From a virus, in IMG/VR virus record IMGVR_UViG_3300044492_000068, positions 1 to 45,941 of that record: 45,941 bases of DNA. One strand, given 5' to 3'. Both the position numbers and the translations under genes were made by a program. Under the pieces are notes generated by a model. It ran no database searches. It was not told the DNA's origin and was given only the letters and a program-made list of their open reading frames with translations. This document shows, piece after piece, positions 23,001-30,653 of the stretch. Position 1 is the first letter of the stretch, and the number at the start of each line of letters is the position of its first letter.

Positions 23001-24105
23001 GCACGTGCACGATCCCCCCGAAGATCGGCGTCACGCCATCGCGCGCATAGACGAGGACGGGCGCGCCGCGCGTGGGGATGTAGTCGTCGCCGATCACGAA
23101 CCGGCCGGTCGCCTGTCGGTTCAGCGTTAGCTCGAGATCGGCCTCCTCGATCTCGATCGTGACGTCGACGAGCGGTTCGCCGATCAGGATCCGGAGGCCC
23201 GACACCTCGATCGAGTATTCGCGCTCCCCGAAATTCGCGGCGCCGTCGGTCGCGCGGACGGTGAACGTATAGAGGCCCGCCGCGGTGATCCGGCCCTCAA
23301 GCTCGCCCGTGATCGCGAGCGCCAGGCCGGGCGGGAGATCGCCATCGCTGATCGTGAAATCGTATGGCGCCCCGATCCCGCCCGTCGCCGTGAACAGAAC
23401 GCCGTCGGGCGCCGCGTAGATCTCGCCGCGTACCCCGTCGACGAGCGGCGGAACCGGGAACACGATGATCGCATCCGGCGCGAGCACCTCGAGCGCGTAC
23501 GCCTTGATCCCGCGACAGCCGTCGTCGTCGATCGCGCGAACCGTGAACGCGTAGGATCCCGCCGTCGTCGCGGCGCCCGTGAGGAGTCCTCCGCTCGAGA
23601 GCGCGAGCCCGTCGGGTAGCTCCGATCCCTCCGCGAGATCCCAGGTATACGGCGCCGTGCCGTCCTCCGCCTCAAACTGGATCGAGAGCGGGAGGAGCTC
23701 GATCGTGTCGGGGAGCGGCGACGCCGGGGAGATCGTGATCAGCGAACAGCCGCCGCCGCCCGGGCCAGCCGGAGGACCCGCGAGCGTGACCGTCTGTTCG
23801 CACGTGATGAACAGGTGCGACGCGTTTGAGAGCGTCGCGTCGATCGTGAAGTTGTAGACGCCGACGGCCTCCGGCGTCCCGCGGACGTACACGGCCGACG
23901 AGTCGCCCGGGCACAGGAACAGAGAGCTGCCAGGCGCCGGCGCCCCGGCGGAGATCGCGACGGCGACGATCGTGATCGCCGGGCCCCATGTCGTGACGTG
24001 CCAGAACTCCCCCGGCGTCGCTGGCGGGTTCGCCGCGACGCATGGCGTGAGCGGCGGGAGGTTCTGGTAGACGGCGAGGATCTGAGAGTGAACGGAATCA
24101 GCCAT
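20011..24105 (-). CDS. Tail hub/fibre protein with Ig-like domains
   Basis: 1364 residues. After an N-terminal domain, two putative Ig (He_PIG type) domains follow: residues about 121-208 (TAPYTWDLAEGSELPDGLALSSGGLLTG) and 214-300 (GLALAITGELEGRITAAGLYTFTVRA). The middle (300-840) is beta-rich and resembles a baseplate hub. Two tail-fibre repeats (DQSMGGHKLRFVDDP...DAATKAY and DQSMGAHKITDVTDP...DAATKAY) occur around residues 880-970, then a C-terminal domain likely to bind the host surface. The gene follows the tape measure, so it is the tail-tip protein, with hub and fibre functions in one chain. Ig domains in tail proteins are thought to bind cell-surface sugars. Confidence 0.8.
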   Translation of the reverse strand: MADSVHSQILAVYQNLPPLTPCVAANPPATPGEFWHVTTWGPAITIVAVAISAGAPAPGSSLFLCPGDSSAVYVRGTPEAVGVYNFTIDATLSNASHLFITCEQTVTLAGPPAGPGGGGCSLITISPASPLPDTIELLPLSIQFEAEDGTAPYTWDLAEGSELPDGLALSSGGLLTGAATTAGSYAFTVRAIDDDGCRGIKAYALEVLAPDAIIVFPVPPLVDGVRGEIYAAPDGVLFTATGGIGAPYDFTISDGDLPPGLALAITGELEGRITAAGLYTFTVRATDGAANFGEREYSIEVSGLRILIGEPLVDVTIEIEEADLELTLNRQATGRFVIGDDYIPTRGAPVLVYARDGVTPIFGGIVHVRRLAGMTASNPANRTEIDLADYSIFFDDADPITIVATAPQYLEDVIAEIVAQSLAVYGITYDAAPTGKTVPPIEWVDVAVVDAFKRITDATGVVFRVGPLKALVVFVPLDSPAPVTITDANVNAFDLDWTDPPNLAKNTVDLLCGPTGTGVTTQQWEADGYATSWEVDIQAVIGDAYAGARAHAFLGVAVNFADGDTTTLGSSVYTWRAALVGDVAGEVLIGADGNASLANLVAAIVGAGGGVYAPSTAVNTDADAYIRFPDQLAANALAIGVAGNSIALATTGNGQWYGEGGIAISTMQLGADPSGAAGWTQGYILENGTLARTIGPPGDLAVDYEWNVLAGRGTITLVGTAPAPGTILELKYLAVFPFHARVSIGSPPLTFREAHPEIVVYADGIDLATQILARESNDRRELEVFTDVDGFLPGQELGIDTTYRGGIVDDFLVAAVRIHLVNAELWEYRITAQESDEYAGSYVEQWKALTSGGGSGSSSAPATLDGGAAVAGDIYSDGRASFRSDQSMGGHKLRFVDDPALPQDAATKAYTDAGDAATLAAADVAADAADAVLAAAIAAEHYIKRDGSIAFTGDQSMGAHKITDVTDPTNAQDAATKAYVDAGGGGGSAADHGFFGVGGGAAVLAAGPILIKPTGTTLTFVVGIGAIGTGDALVVANVQLTDLTLDDSRAVMNRSLVSFGGQHLFGLVHITGLTAGKEYAASLMFAARVNGAAFAGGPGPGQPFLVCLDLVTSAAAATVETAEASSSGTFADLATAGPSATISIGSDGVAAVIAGDSENRVQTGTSSLGVVVSGANTLAAGTFAAQSTSGAQNIALQGGLMLSRLASGSTTFKLQYASDGGSNTRYARWIAVLLGVFGGTPIVKGVSAVATAETRASTAYGALTTADSVTLTTGTLVLVLFSVNTSGSGVIDTSVAVDVSGATTIAAADGVSNAKAITAGSVYHVGRGVVMTVNAGSNVFALRYKTSSGTGTFSNRVLAVLRLN
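21160..21470. repeat. Paired tail-fibre coding repeats
   Basis: Two related segments of about 90 bases, centred near 21205 and 21415, share the plus-strand string GCCCATGGACTGATCG and encode the DQSMG...DAATKAY repeats of the tail protein. Confidence 0.6.
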
Positions 24106-24107
24106 CG

Positions 24108-27100
24108 CTATCGACTCCTCACGCCGACACGCTCAAGCTCGTTAGGGAGGTGCCTCGCCTGATTGCGCGCGACGACGCGGCCGTCGAGCTGCGTCACGTT
24201 CGTGATCTCGATCGGCCGCTGCGCGACGGCGGCCAGGCCGAACGATTTCCCCTCGCCGGAGAACGCGAAGTCCTCGTTACCCCTCGAGTAGAACAGCGTC
24301 GGCCGGAGCACGCGGCCGCGGCCGCCTTTCGCCATCGGTACCGGCGTGTACTCCCCGTCGCCGCCTTCGTAGTCGTTTTCACCTGGCGCGATCCCCGTCG
24401 TGCGTTGCCGGAACTCGACGTCGATCGTCTTGCTGTTTGGGATCTTGTCGAGCGCCGCGGGAACGCCGCCGAGCGCCTTTGTCAGTTCCTTGATCGCCCC
24501 GACGACGGACTGGAACCCCTCCGTCATCGTTTGCGCGAACGTGATCCCCGAACCCTCGAGATCGGTGATCTTGTTTCCGTTCGCGTCGGTGAGCGTGCCG
24601 AGCTCGATCATTTTCTGGAGGAGCGGCCGCATAGCGGGCGGGATCTCCGTGCCAGTGCGGATCGCGTCCTGAATGTACGCGTTCACGCTATCGCTCATCT
24701 TCGTCGTGATCGTCTCGACGTCGACGCCCGCGCGCGAGAGATCGGCGAAGTCTTGGATCAGTTGCTTCGCCTGCTCGTCGAGGCGCGCCTGATTGACGGC
24801 CTGGCCGGCTTGCTCCCACGCGATCCCGTACTTCTCGAGCACGCCGGGGAGCCGCTGTAGCCAGTTGTCTTGATCGGCGAGCGCGGCGTTGATCGCCTCG
24901 ATCGCCTTTTTCGCGGCCGTGACGTCGCCCTTCCCGACCTTCTGCGTCGCGTCGATCCAGAGCTGCTCGCCGCCCGCGACTTTCAGGAGCTTCGCGTGCA
25001 GCTCGTCGAACCCGGTTCCCGCCGCGGCCGTGTCGAACGTCTTAGCGAAATCGACGACGGCGGAGCGGCCCGCGTTGAGGTTGCGGATCAGGCCGACGAG
25101 GGCGCCCGCCACGGCGCCGATCGCGACGCCGTAGGGACCGAACGCCGCCCCGGCTTTCGCGCCAGCCACGGCGCCGTGGAGCGCGCCGGTTGCCTTGCCG
25201 GTTTTTTCCGCCGTCGCCGCCCACACGTCCATCGCGCCCGACGCGATCGTCGCGCCCGACGCCACGGCGGCCGCCGCCTTTTGCGCGCCGGTCGCCGACG
25301 ACGAGAACAGAGGCGCCGCGACGCCGGCGGAGTTGCCCCACTGCTTTGTCGACGCGGCCGCGACGTCGATCGATTTCGCGACCGACGAGAGCCCGGAGAT
25401 CGCGGCGCCCATCTTGCCGCCGGTCCCGAACCCGTCGGCGAGGATCCCGGCGACGCTCGCGAGCACCGATCCCCACTGGACCGTCGCGCCGCGCGTTTTG
25501 TCGATCGCCGCCTGCATCCGCTCCCACGCGGCCTGTAGCTCGCTCGTCGCGTACAGGCCGGAGTCGCGCATCTGTTCATAGTCGCGAGTCGCCGCGTCGG
25601 CCGACGCCTGTAGCTCCGCGCGCGTGAGCACGCCCTGCGAGCGCATCCGTTGCTCGATCGTCGAGGCCGTGCCGTTCGCGGCGTCGAGCTGATTTTTATA
25701 GAACGCTTTGATGGCGGCGAGATCGCGATCGTAGATCGGGCCCCTCATGGTGCTCGCGGAGTTGAGCGCGGCGATCTCCGCGTCCCGCTCCCGCTCGATC
25801 TGGACGATCTTGAGATCGGCGGAGGAGCGCGCGAGATCTCCGGTTCGCTGCTCGTACGCGAGCGACTGGCGGAGTTGATCGGCGAGCGCCTTGCCCGACG
25901 CGTCGGCGATCTTCTGCTGGCCGTCCTGCCAGTCGGCGATCGCGGCCGTGATGAACTTGTGCGACGCCTCCGCCATTTTCGCGTGAGCGTCTTTCCACGC
26001 CTCCGCGATCGCCTCGCCGTTTTTCAGGCCGTCGAGGTACTTCGTTACGGCGTCCGCGCTCACGCCGAGCGCCTTCGCCGTCGTCGACGCCGACACGCCG
26101 AGCGCCTCGTTAGCGACGGCCGTCGCTTGCTGCGCGGCCGTGAGCGGGATCGCGGCGCGACGGATATCCTCGAGCGCCGCGGCCTGTTCTTTCTGCGCCG
26201 CCGTCGCTTTCGCCACGATGGGCGGGAGCGCGCCGACGGCCGCGCCGTGCGACTTCGCGGCGACGGTCGTCGTGTCCATCGCCTTTGCGACGTTCCCGTA
26301 CCAAACGGCGGATTCCTTGAGCGAGTCGACGAGCTTTTGATCGACGCCGATCTTGCTGGCGCCGGGGAGCTTCGCGGCGAGCGCGGCCAGGCCGGCGGCG
26401 TTCTCGTACAGCCGCTGAACCATCCGATACGCTTCGGCGACGAGCTTGTCGAAAAACCCGCGCGCGTAGTTGTAGGACTCCGCCGCCCACACCTTGAGCG
26501 TCGAGCCGAACCGCGCGATCGCGTCGCCCGCGGAGTCGAGGGCGAGGACGGTTTCCTCGCTCATGATCGGCGCGGCGGCGCCGAGCTCCTTGAAATTGGA
26601 GACGAGCGTCGGGAGGATTTCCGTTCCGGCTTTGCCGAACACCTCGACGGCGCGCTGCGCGCGGAGCGTCGGGTTCTCGATCTTGCCGATTGCCTCCGCG
26701 ACGGAGGAGAGCGCGTCATAGGGCGACGCGTCGCGGATCTGTTTGAAGTTGAGGCCGAGCGCCTCGATCCCGGCTTTGGCTTTCCCGTCGGCCAGCCGCA
26801 CCTGTAGCTTACTGATCGAGCCGGCGAGATCGTCGATCGAGTTGCCGGATTGCTCCGCGATGTATTGGAGCCGCTGTACGTCGTCGGTCGCGAGGCCGGT
26901 TCGATCGTGAACCTTCACGACGTTATCGGCGAGATCGAGGATCGATTTCCCGAACGCGACGACGGCGCCGACGGAGAGCCCGACGCCGAACGTCCCGAGG
27001 AGCCCGTTCACCTGGCCGAGCGGCCCGGCGAGCCCCTTCACGGACTCGCCGACCTTCGCGACCTTTTTCGGGACGTCGGCGAGCCCGGCGTCGAGTTGCT

Positions 27101-27155
27101 TGCCGTCGGTGGAAAGCTCGAGGACTGCCCGCCCGAGCGCCGCTTCGCCTGCCAT
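24108..27155 (-). CDS. Tail tape measure protein
   Basis: 1015 residues, the longest gene of the tail module after the hub/fibre gene. It is alpha-helical throughout, with a hydrophobic, Gly/Ala-rich region (about residues 560-700, e.g. AAAAVASGATIASGAMDVWAA and KAGAAFGPYGVAIGAVAGALVG) flanked by coiled-coil segments. This is the standard build of tape measure proteins, which set tail length and pass DNA through the host membrane. It sits after the chaperones, as in lambda (H after G/T). The C-terminal tail includes a short Arg-rich end. The ATG lies 4 bases after the T stop codon. Confidence 0.92.
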   Translation of the reverse strand: MAGEAALGRAVLELSTDGKQLDAGLADVPKKVAKVGESVKGLAGPLGQVNGLLGTFGVGLSVGAVVAFGKSILDLADNVVKVHDRTGLATDDVQRLQYIAEQSGNSIDDLAGSISKLQVRLADGKAKAGIEALGLNFKQIRDASPYDALSSVAEAIGKIENPTLRAQRAVEVFGKAGTEILPTLVSNFKELGAAAPIMSEETVLALDSAGDAIARFGSTLKVWAAESYNYARGFFDKLVAEAYRMVQRLYENAAGLAALAAKLPGASKIGVDQKLVDSLKESAVWYGNVAKAMDTTTVAAKSHGAAVGALPPIVAKATAAQKEQAAALEDIRRAAIPLTAAQQATAVANEALGVSASTTAKALGVSADAVTKYLDGLKNGEAIAEAWKDAHAKMAEASHKFITAAIADWQDGQQKIADASGKALADQLRQSLAYEQRTGDLARSSADLKIVQIERERDAEIAALNSASTMRGPIYDRDLAAIKAFYKNQLDAANGTASTIEQRMRSQGVLTRAELQASADAATRDYEQMRDSGLYATSELQAAWERMQAAIDKTRGATVQWGSVLASVAGILADGFGTGGKMGAAISGLSSVAKSIDVAAASTKQWGNSAGVAAPLFSSSATGAQKAAAAVASGATIASGAMDVWAATAEKTGKATGALHGAVAGAKAGAAFGPYGVAIGAVAGALVGLIRNLNAGRSAVVDFAKTFDTAAAGTGFDELHAKLLKVAGGEQLWIDATQKVGKGDVTAAKKAIEAINAALADQDNWLQRLPGVLEKYGIAWEQAGQAVNQARLDEQAKQLIQDFADLSRAGVDVETITTKMSDSVNAYIQDAIRTGTEIPPAMRPLLQKMIELGTLTDANGNKITDLEGSGITFAQTMTEGFQSVVGAIKELTKALGGVPAALDKIPNSKTIDVEFRQRTTGIAPGENDYEGGDGEYTPVPMAKGGRGRVLRPTLFYSRGNEDFAFSGEGKSFGLAAVAQRPIEITNVTQLDGRVVARNQARHLPNELERVGVRSR

Positions 27156-27159
27156 GGTG

Positions 27160-27513
27160 TTACCCCTTCCGCGTTGTCACGCGACGAACCGGGAGGCGCG
27201 AGAACACCTCGTCGGAGAACAGCCGCGGCTTACGTGTCGGCGCCGGTCCCGCCCGTCCCGCCGGTCCCGGCGACGTCGGCGCCTCGCCGCGCCGGATGCG
27301 TTCCCACTCGTCGGAGATCGCTCGAGGGTTCGCGACGGCGCCCGTTCCGACGGCGATCTCGTTTGACCGCCGGATCGACTCCTCCGCCTCGAGACGCGGG
27401 AGCATCCGGAGACAGGCGGCGACTACCCCCGTCGCCGTCCTCGTCGTCCACGCTTCAGGAGTCCCGCCGTAGAAGCGTAGGAGCCGGGGGATTGCTTCGT
27501 CCCAGGTGAGGGC
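27160..27513 (-). CDS. Tail assembly chaperone T segment (frameshift product)
   Basis: In the -1 frame relative to the G-like gene, coding-like sequence begins near 27513 (ALTWDEAIPRLLRFYGG) and runs to the stop at 27160, containing EAIPRLLRFYGGTPEAWTT and MLPRLEAEESIRRSNEIAVGTG. No ATG, GTG or TTG occurs in this frame upstream of 27405, so it cannot be started normally without losing its first part. The layout, -1 frame, overlap with the end of G, directly before the tape measure, is that of lambda G-T. No canonical slippery heptamer was found; a C-run at UCC-CCC is one candidate. The start coordinate is therefore approximate. Confidence 0.65.
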   Translation of the reverse strand, partial: ALTWDEAIPRLLRFYGGTPEAWTTRTATGVVAACLRMLPRLEAEESIRRSNEIAVGTGAVANPRAISDEWERIRRGEAPTSPGPAGRAGPAPTRKPRLFSDEVFSRLPVRRVTTRKG

Positions 27514-27881
27514 GCTCCGGCCGTCTGATTCGTCGCGATCGCTCTCGCCGCGAGAATCAGCGTCGGCGTCAAGAGCTCCGTGAAAACCTTGAACACCATC
27601 ACGCGCTGGATCGCGGTGAGCTTCGCGAGGACGGAGCCCGGCGCGTCGAGCGCGATCTTCGTAACCTCTTTCAGGCGCAGCTCAAGCTCCCGGTTCTCAT
27701 CCTTCGTGAGCGTGCGGGTTCGCGACAGGAGATCGCCGGTTCGGACGGAGATCCGCTCGAGGTGCTTGAAATCCTGCAAGGTGAGATCGCGCGCCGTCCG
27801 GAGCGGGTACGCGATCGCGTCGATCGTCACGACAGGGCGATCAACGTCGGTGGTTAGATCGAGGATGTTCTTGTCGGCCAT
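27423..27881 (-). CDS. Tail assembly chaperone (gpG-like)
   Basis: 152 residues. A helical protein (LRTARDLTLQDFKHLERIS, DENRELELRLKEVTKIALDAP) with a basic, Gly-rich C-terminus (LLKRGRRGRRRG). Its place between tail tube and tape measure, and the -1 frame open beyond its end, identify it as the first chaperone, which keeps the tape measure in a state ready for tail-tube assembly. ATG start overlaps the preceding small gene by 41 bases. Confidence 0.75.
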   Translation of the reverse strand: MADKNILDLTTDVDRPVVTIDAIAYPLRTARDLTLQDFKHLERISVRTGDLLSRTRTLTKDENRELELRLKEVTKIALDAPGSVLAKLTAIQRVMVFKVFTELLTPTLILAARAIATNQTAGAPSPGTKQSPGSYASTAGLLKRGRRGRRRG

Positions 27882-28074
27882 GGATGTCTCCTACGCCTTC
27901 GGGTTGGTTGATGATGGCGATCCCCAGGCGCCGCGCCTCCGTCTCGAGATCCTTGAGAGCGGCGGCGGCGACGCAGAGCTGATCGCGTGTCGTGCGGATC
28001 GTGAGCTTGTGGCGCGCGACGTCGGCCCGGGCTTTCGAGATCCTCGCGAGGAGATCCGGAACCGACGTCGCCAT
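27841..28074 (-). CDS. Small coiled-coil protein in the tail module
   Basis: 77 residues. Residues 5-55 are one continuous amphipathic helix (ARISKARADVARHKLTIRTTRDQL). It overlaps the G-like gene by 41 bases and lies after the tail tube gene, so a tail assembly role is likely. Family unknown. Confidence 0.55.
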   Translation of the reverse strand: MATSVPDLLARISKARADVARHKLTIRTTRDQLCVAAAALKDLETEARRLGIAIINQPEGVGDIHGRQEHPRSNHRR

Positions 28075-28146
28075 TTACTTGCCGAGCACCATCCGCGCGA
28101 GCCGCGCGAACAGTTTCAGGAATGCCGTAAACGCCCGATCGAGCAT
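28075..28146 (-). CDS. Possible 23-residue amphipathic peptide
   Basis: MLDRAFTAFLKLFARLARMVLGK ends with TAA directly abutting the ATG of the next gene. Strongly amphipathic helix. No good ribosome binding site was seen. It fills the gap after the tail tube gene. Low confidence. Confidence 0.3.
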   Translation of the reverse strand: MLDRAFTAFLKLFARLARMVLGK

Positions 28147-28153
28147 CGGCGCC

Positions 28154-28762
28154 CTACGTCGCGTCGGCCGTCTGGACGACGATCCGCCCGAAGTACTCCG
28201 ACGGATCCGACGCGTCGGGATCGACGAGCGCCGTCCACTCGATCGCCAGCATCGCCGGCTTGTCCTTCGTGTAAACCGGCTTCGGTTCGCCGGTCTGCGC
28301 TGCGCGCGGACACTCGTATTGCATCACGCCGTCCTCCATCTCCGGCGACGGGCCACGGAGGAGGACGGCGCGCGTGTCGACGATGAACCCGCGCGACAGG
28401 CCGATCTTCTTCGTGCCCGGGGTTCCGACGCCGGCGGCCGTCGGCGTGACGGTGTTTCCGTTGAGCGCGAAGCTGTACGCCTCCGGCGTGACGTCGACGA
28501 GCATCAGGCCGATCTTGAGATCCTCGCTCGAGCGGAACACCTTCCGCGATCCGGCGTCGCCGAGCGAGCGCCAGAACTCCATCGATTGCGAGTGCTCGAC
28601 GTTGACCCCCGCCTCGTCGTAGTTCAGGGGACCCGCCGCGCCGACGAGCGTCCAATTCGACGAGTCGGGCGCCTCGTCGACGGCCGGGAACGGGGTTCCG
28701 ACGGGCGCGACGTACATCGAGAACGGCGCGGCGAGAACTTCAAGCGGTACGGCATTCCTCAT
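28154..28762 (-). CDS. Major tail tube protein
   Basis: 202 residues, beta-rich, acidic, with short strands typical of tail tube subunits (SMYVAPVGTPFP, VNVEHSQSMEFWRSLGD, GTKKIGLSRGFIVDTRAVLLRGPSP, MLAIEWTALVDPD). Location between the connector genes and the chaperone/tape measure genes supports the call. RBS GGAGAT before the ATG. Close to lambda V-type in position. Confidence 0.7.
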   Translation of the reverse strand: MRNAVPLEVLAAPFSMYVAPVGTPFPAVDEAPDSSNWTLVGAAGPLNYDEAGVNVEHSQSMEFWRSLGDAGSRKVFRSSEDLKIGLMLVDVTPEAYSFALNGNTVTPTAAGVGTPGTKKIGLSRGFIVDTRAVLLRGPSPEMEDGVMQYECPRAAQTGEPKPVYTKDKPAMLAIEWTALVDPDASDPSEYFGRIVVQTADAT

Positions 28763-28776
28763 GGTGACGATCTCCT

Positions 28777-29364
28777 CTATGCGGCCGACTCACGAGCGGC
28801 CAGGGCGAACCTGAACTCTGATTGCAGGTTCTTGATCAACTGCTCGCGACCACGATCGATCCCGACCTGTTGATTTTTGGTGAACACCTTCCAGATCGAA
28901 GGGCCGAACAATTCGCGGATCGGGAGCTGCGATCGGTTCGGGAGCGGCCCGCGACGCCCCGTTCCGCCGTCGACGCGACGATAGACCCCACGGTGCCCGC
29001 TCCCCATCCGCGCGATGAACGCGTTCGGGATCCGCGTGCGGCCGCGCCCAAGTTTCACAGTGACGCCGGTTCCGCGGCCCCGCGAGGGTTCCGGCCCCTT
29101 CGCTCCGAAATCGATCAGCGGGATCCGCTTCGCGCTGGCGTAGAGCCGGGCGCGGAGCCGATCCGGCGTCGCCTGCTCGACGCGGATCTTGTCGCGGAGA
29201 TCCCCGATCTTGACCCCCATGTCGGAGGAGATCACGCGGAGCATTGCCGTGTTCGCCGACGCGATCGCGCGGTTGAGCGCGCGGACCTGAGCGACGGGCG
29301 CCTTCTTCCGGAGCCGCTCCACCATCGCGGGCGACGTCGTCGTGAACCTGACGGTCATTCCCAC
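28777..29364 (-). CDS. Minor tail protein Z-like / tail completion
   Basis: 195 residues. PVAQVRALNRAIASANTAM at the N-terminus, a basic middle (RIPLIDFGAKGPEPSRG, VTVKLGRGRTRIPNAFIARM) and a C-terminal helix (DRGREQLIKNLQSEFRFAL) match the pattern of the prophage minor tail protein Z family, which acts at tail completion. GTG at 29364 is preferred because GGAGG lies 8 bases upstream; an ATG two codons later is possible. Confidence 0.75.
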   Translation of the reverse strand: MGMTVRFTTTSPAMVERLRKKAPVAQVRALNRAIASANTAMLRVISSDMGVKIGDLRDKIRVEQATPDRLRARLYASAKRIPLIDFGAKGPEPSRGRGTGVTVKLGRGRTRIPNAFIARMGSGHRGVYRRVDGGTGRRGPLPNRSQLPIRELFGPSIWKVFTKNQQVGIDRGREQLIKNLQSEFRFALAARESAA

Positions 29365-29835
29365 TTAGGTTGCCTCCGGTACGCCATACGACGGGTTGCC
29401 CCACTCGTCGACGTAGGGACAGGAGTACGTGATCCCCGTGCCGATCGTGGGCGAGCCCGCCGGGCGCTCGACTGTCCGCGTCGCCCCGCGTTTCATCACG
29501 CCCTTGAGCACCGATCCGAGCGTCCGATCCTCAAGCTCGATCGCGTGCTTGACGTCGCCGAGGAGCAGCTCGACGTTGATCCACGCGTCGGCGGCGCCCG
29601 ACTTCCCGAGCGCCTGAACCTCGACGGGGAACAGGTTAGAGATCCGCCCGTCCTCCGTCGCGAGCTCGTCGCCTGGCACGACGGCGAGCACGTAGGCGGG
29701 ATCGGCGGGCCCCAGCTCCGGCGCGACGCCGATGTAGACGTGGAGCCCGGCATCGCTCGTGTAGCCGTTCGCCGTCGTGATCGACGCGAGGAGGGCGCCG
29801 ATCCGCTCGAGTATCAGGAGTCGGCGCGTGATCAT
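29365..29835 (-). CDS. Tail terminator-like protein
   Basis: 156 residues. A helix at the N-terminus (LILERIGALLASITTANG), then beta segments (LHVYIGVAPELGPADPAYVLAVVPGDE, VEVQALGKSGAADAWINVELLLGDVKHAIEL), the usual layout of tail terminator/U-like proteins that cap the tail tube. Assigned by layout and position; overlaps its upstream neighbour by 4 bases (ATGA). Confidence 0.55.
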   Translation of the reverse strand: MITRRLLILERIGALLASITTANGYTSDAGLHVYIGVAPELGPADPAYVLAVVPGDELATEDGRISNLFPVEVQALGKSGAADAWINVELLLGDVKHAIELEDRTLGSVLKGVMKRGATRTVERPAGSPTIGTGITYSCPYVDEWGNPSYGVPEAT

Positions 29836-30215
29836 GAGTCCTCATCCGGCGCGAGCACGAGACGGAGCCGCGTGTGATCGGCCTCGACGCCCGCGAACCC
29901 GTCAACCTGCCAGCGGAGGATCTCGCCGGGCGACGGCGGAGGCTCGAGGAGATCCGCCCACGCGGGCGACGCCGGCGCGAGCACGATCGATCCGTGCGGG
30001 ATGTCGAGGAGCGGGACGCCGAACACGTACGAACGTTCGCGACGCCGGAGATCGAACCCGCCGCCCGGAATGTCCTCCGTCTCCGGCGTGAGCCAAACTC
30101 CGCGCGTCGCGATGGGATCGAAAATGCCAGGAGGATCCGACTCGATCGTCGCGTCGACTCCGAACGTCGAGAAATTGATATTCCTCACGAGCGAACGGAG
30201 CGAACTCAGATCCAT
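29832..30215 (-). CDS. Head-tail connector-like protein
   Basis: 127 residues, Pro-rich, beta-rich (SLRSLVRNINFSTFGVDATIE, RRRERSYVFGVPLLDIPHGSIVLAP). It lies directly after the decoration protein gene and before the terminator-like gene, where a head-tail adaptor or stopper (FII-like) is expected. No direct family recognition. Confidence 0.5.
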   Translation of the reverse strand: MDLSSLRSLVRNINFSTFGVDATIESDPPGIFDPIATRGVWLTPETEDIPGGGFDLRRRERSYVFGVPLLDIPHGSIVLAPASPAWADLLEPPPSPGEILRWQVDGFAGVEADHTRLRLVLAPDEDS

Positions 30216-30233
30216 CGGCAGTCCTGCCGGGCG

Positions 30234-30590
30234 CTACGTGCCGTCGTGCGGGCGGCCGACGCCATCGAGGCGAACGGTTCCCGTCGTCTCGCCGACGCCG
30301 GCGCCGACGGCGACGGTCGCGACGCCGATCTGGAGGTTTCCCGCCGAGACGGTCGTCATTTTCTTCGCGGCTTCGTCCCAGTAGACGACGGCGCCTTCCG
30401 CCCACGCCTGGCTGCCCGGCTTCGTGTGCGTCACGACGCCTTCGATCAGGCCGTTGAACCGGGCGCCCTCCGCGGCCGTGACGGTCGCGATCACGAAAAG
30501 CTGACCGATCTGGACGCCGACGCCCGACACGACGCCGCCCGCGGGCGCCGTGAATTCGACCGACTCGCCGGGCTGTACGAAATTCTTCAT
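30234..30590 (-). CDS. Capsid decoration protein (DUF2190-like)
   Basis: 118 residues: MKNFVQPGESVEFTAPAGGVVSGVGVQIGQLFVIATVTAAEG at the N-terminus is a good match by eye to the DUF2190 family, small beta-sandwich capsid proteins usually encoded next to the major capsid protein and thought to cement capsomers as lambda gpD does. RBS AGAGGAGA precedes the ATG. Confidence 0.8.
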   Translation of the reverse strand: MKNFVQPGESVEFTAPAGGVVSGVGVQIGQLFVIATVTAAEGARFNGLIEGVVTHTKPGSQAWAEGAVVYWDEAAKKMTTVSAGNLQIGVATVAVGAGVGETTGTVRLDGVGRPHDGT

Positions 30591-30653
30591 GATCCGATCT
30601 CCTCTGAACGTTGACGCTCTCGAGACTCCGCCGACTACGCCGCGCGCCGCGCC

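Noticed and set aside
20989-23130. Long plus-strand open frame (713 codons) opposite the tail hub/fibre gene
   Set aside because: High-GC antisense shadow: Arg/Asp/Ala-rich with no motif, no RBS, and the minus-strand frame has clear domains.
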